NCBI RefSeq assembly: GCF_028823535.1
Contig: NZ_JAQIYM010000020.1
Span: 42,797 to 106,796 of the forward strand
DNA length: 64,000 nucleotides
From: Pseudomonas serbica
Lineage (GTDB): Bacteria; Pseudomonadota; Gammaproteobacteria; Pseudomonadales; Pseudomonadaceae
Direction of reading: 5' to 3'
The notes below the pieces were generated by a model that had not been told where the DNA came from, ran no database searches, and was given only the letters and a program-made list of their open reading frames with translations. Every line of letters starts with the position of its first letter. The first letter of the stretch is position 1. Position numbers and translations under genes: made by a program. Of this stretch, positions 63,901 through 64,000 are shown piece by piece.

Positions 63901-64000
63901 GAAACCCCGCAGCGTGCTGACCGTATTGAGCACCGACTCTCCCGTACGGGCATGACTGGCCAGGTTGTACACATAGTCGGTCGTCGTGGTCTTGCCCTGG
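60979..64000 (-). CDS. Rhs/YD-repeat protein, 5' end outside window
   Basis: The frame is open to the right edge (QGKTTTTDYVYNLASHARTG continues beyond 64000), so at least 1007 residues are visible and the start is missing. Many YD repeats are present (YEYDLLGRVIKETV, FNYDDWGEQRS, YEYDAFDRMTKTV, YDYDDHARLIATQL). The RHS core ends YLLGNGYRAFNPLLMRFHSPDSWSPFGEGGVNTYMYCLGNPIKHTDPTGH. After that comes a variable tip of about 165 residues, basic and Asn/Lys rich at its end (KKATNIRKNNRKPK), in visibly AT-richer DNA. Rhs proteins deliver C-terminal toxins by type VI secretion or act as insecticidal toxins. No toxin family is recognised. Confidence 0.9.
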   Translation of the reverse strand, partial: QGKTTTTDYVYNLASHARTGESVLNTVSTLRGFNRETKLVTQQNSLFHAAPLSTLDDNDVEIAYEYDLLGRVIKETVAPNSEQYKASRTYSYVLTGGGAEQPIQYAIDVKGVETRTWLDGLNRVVKEERRDADALGGDSQAYRETYRAIYNNRQQMISETVTDWEREKDVPLTSRFNYDDWGEQRSVIRPDGVEEHEVSDPIRLTVTQWLDGMGKTVTRNNLFEKPENVSRYQAGVDPDAADARPYSEHEFHYDGLGRTAEEFDAVGNWTRYEYDAFDRMTKTVLPDENAVEREYAVHSSEDLPIKISVNGNVLGEQEFDGLDRMTVSITGGRKSVYAFDPGQRQPKSVTRPSGVDTHYVYRPELGEEPEQRIAVESTADYTYDGQNARLIMTEEIDEAGITHSLVREYFSTGELKLEERGQTGEKPLCMYYEYSRQARLISYTDVLGNTQTYDYDDHARLIATQLGSTRSTFVYNELGQLQTIETIDGQQRLKIDLEYDDFGREVLRKFDLGNQIFQRLSQAYDEVDRLTRRVLTQGTKTVLRDESYQYDVRGRLVAYTCSGSQPPVDPYGKVIQSQLFSFDAQDNIDFLETRFEGGTHSIFFEYFNVEDPCQLTGLTNQLTPAEPDNPNYPERIDFTHDADGNLLLDEFGRLLGYDSLGRLITVSELSGEKAIDYSYDTLDALSGSSSGSGNERRFYRNGELANQIQGDDSSTFLRGEGVVLAEHQAGAGPKSLLLASDDKNSVLSEVTRDGAEDIAYSPYGHCPDDLGGSSRLGYNGELKDMQTGWYLLGNGYRAFNPLLMRFHSPDSWSPFGEGGVNTYMYCLGNPIKHTDPTGHGVGGSFLRFFGIATKANKVAQTQASEAVANIAKEAQQNAKPLVLNAVDTRPMRNISTAGKTVTVKTLEHNLIAKSNREIQVLQDKVTHNNKWLMEVNLGERLAKPKQVSAVVAQNAGFKTSQQAIKAAALKEVNDRPPTFDTATARSAEPPTYKKATNIRKNNRKPK

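Overview
The window looks like a chromosomal segment of a fluorescent Pseudomonas (P. fluorescens/P. putida group). This rests on recognisable gene products in typical Pseudomonas company: the end of a fap functional-amyloid operon, a zwf-gnd pair, the pyoverdine-maturation acylase PvdQ, a ptxS-kguEKTD 2-ketogluconate cluster with two exact PtxS operators, the arginine:pyruvate transaminase AruH, and many copies of the Pseudomonas REP palindrome. No database search was possible. Family names come from motifs, lengths and recalled homologues.

Layout. 1-3.5 kb: fapE (5' end cut by the window edge) and fapF, then a convergent sigma-54 activator of VpsR type. 3.8-10.3 kb: a small conserved protein, a delta-60 repeat protein, the NhaB antiporter, the zwf/gnd operon and a 58-aa protein. 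10.5-15 kb: a phosphoethanolamine transferase and a TonB-dependent siderophore receptor behind a Fur-like box. 15-18.7 kb: GNAT, DinB, ZapE and an aldo/keto reductase behind a perfect palindrome. 18.8-25.4 kb: ureohydrolase plus an orphan polyamine-binding protein, a LysR regulator, an NCS2 permease, and a divergent nitrilase/LysR pair. 25.4-27.5 kb: a REP array with six 31-bp direct repeats, two small proteins and dpkA. 27.7-32.5 kb: a 1611-aa toxin-like protein with a C-terminal zinc-protease signature. 32.6-36 kb: an orphan FecR-type anti-sigma regulator converging on pvdQ.

36.3-45 kb: a winged-helix protein, small membrane proteins, a DUF411 metal-binding protein, a hydrolase, a D-2-hydroxyacid dehydrogenase, a TPR/ECF sigma/anti-sigma operon, and a two-component system divergent from an RND efflux pair (45-49.3 kb). 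49.4-52.5 kb: a multi-fibronectin-III protein and a DUF1345 membrane protein. 52.8-58.2 kb: ptxS and kguEKTD, which import and phosphorylate 2-ketogluconate and reduce it to 6-phosphogluconate, a substrate also of the gnd product at 9 kb. 58.3-64 kb: aruH, a perfect lux-box-type promoter ahead of a LuxR-type HTH protein and an RcsB-like response regulator, and the C-terminal part of an Rhs/YD-repeat protein running off the window.

The points most worth a second look are the lux-box promoter at 59.64 kb with its two-regulator operon, the large toxin-like protease, the Rhs tail with no room for an immunity gene, the REP array, and the ECF sigma gene with no ordinary start codon next to its ribosome binding site.
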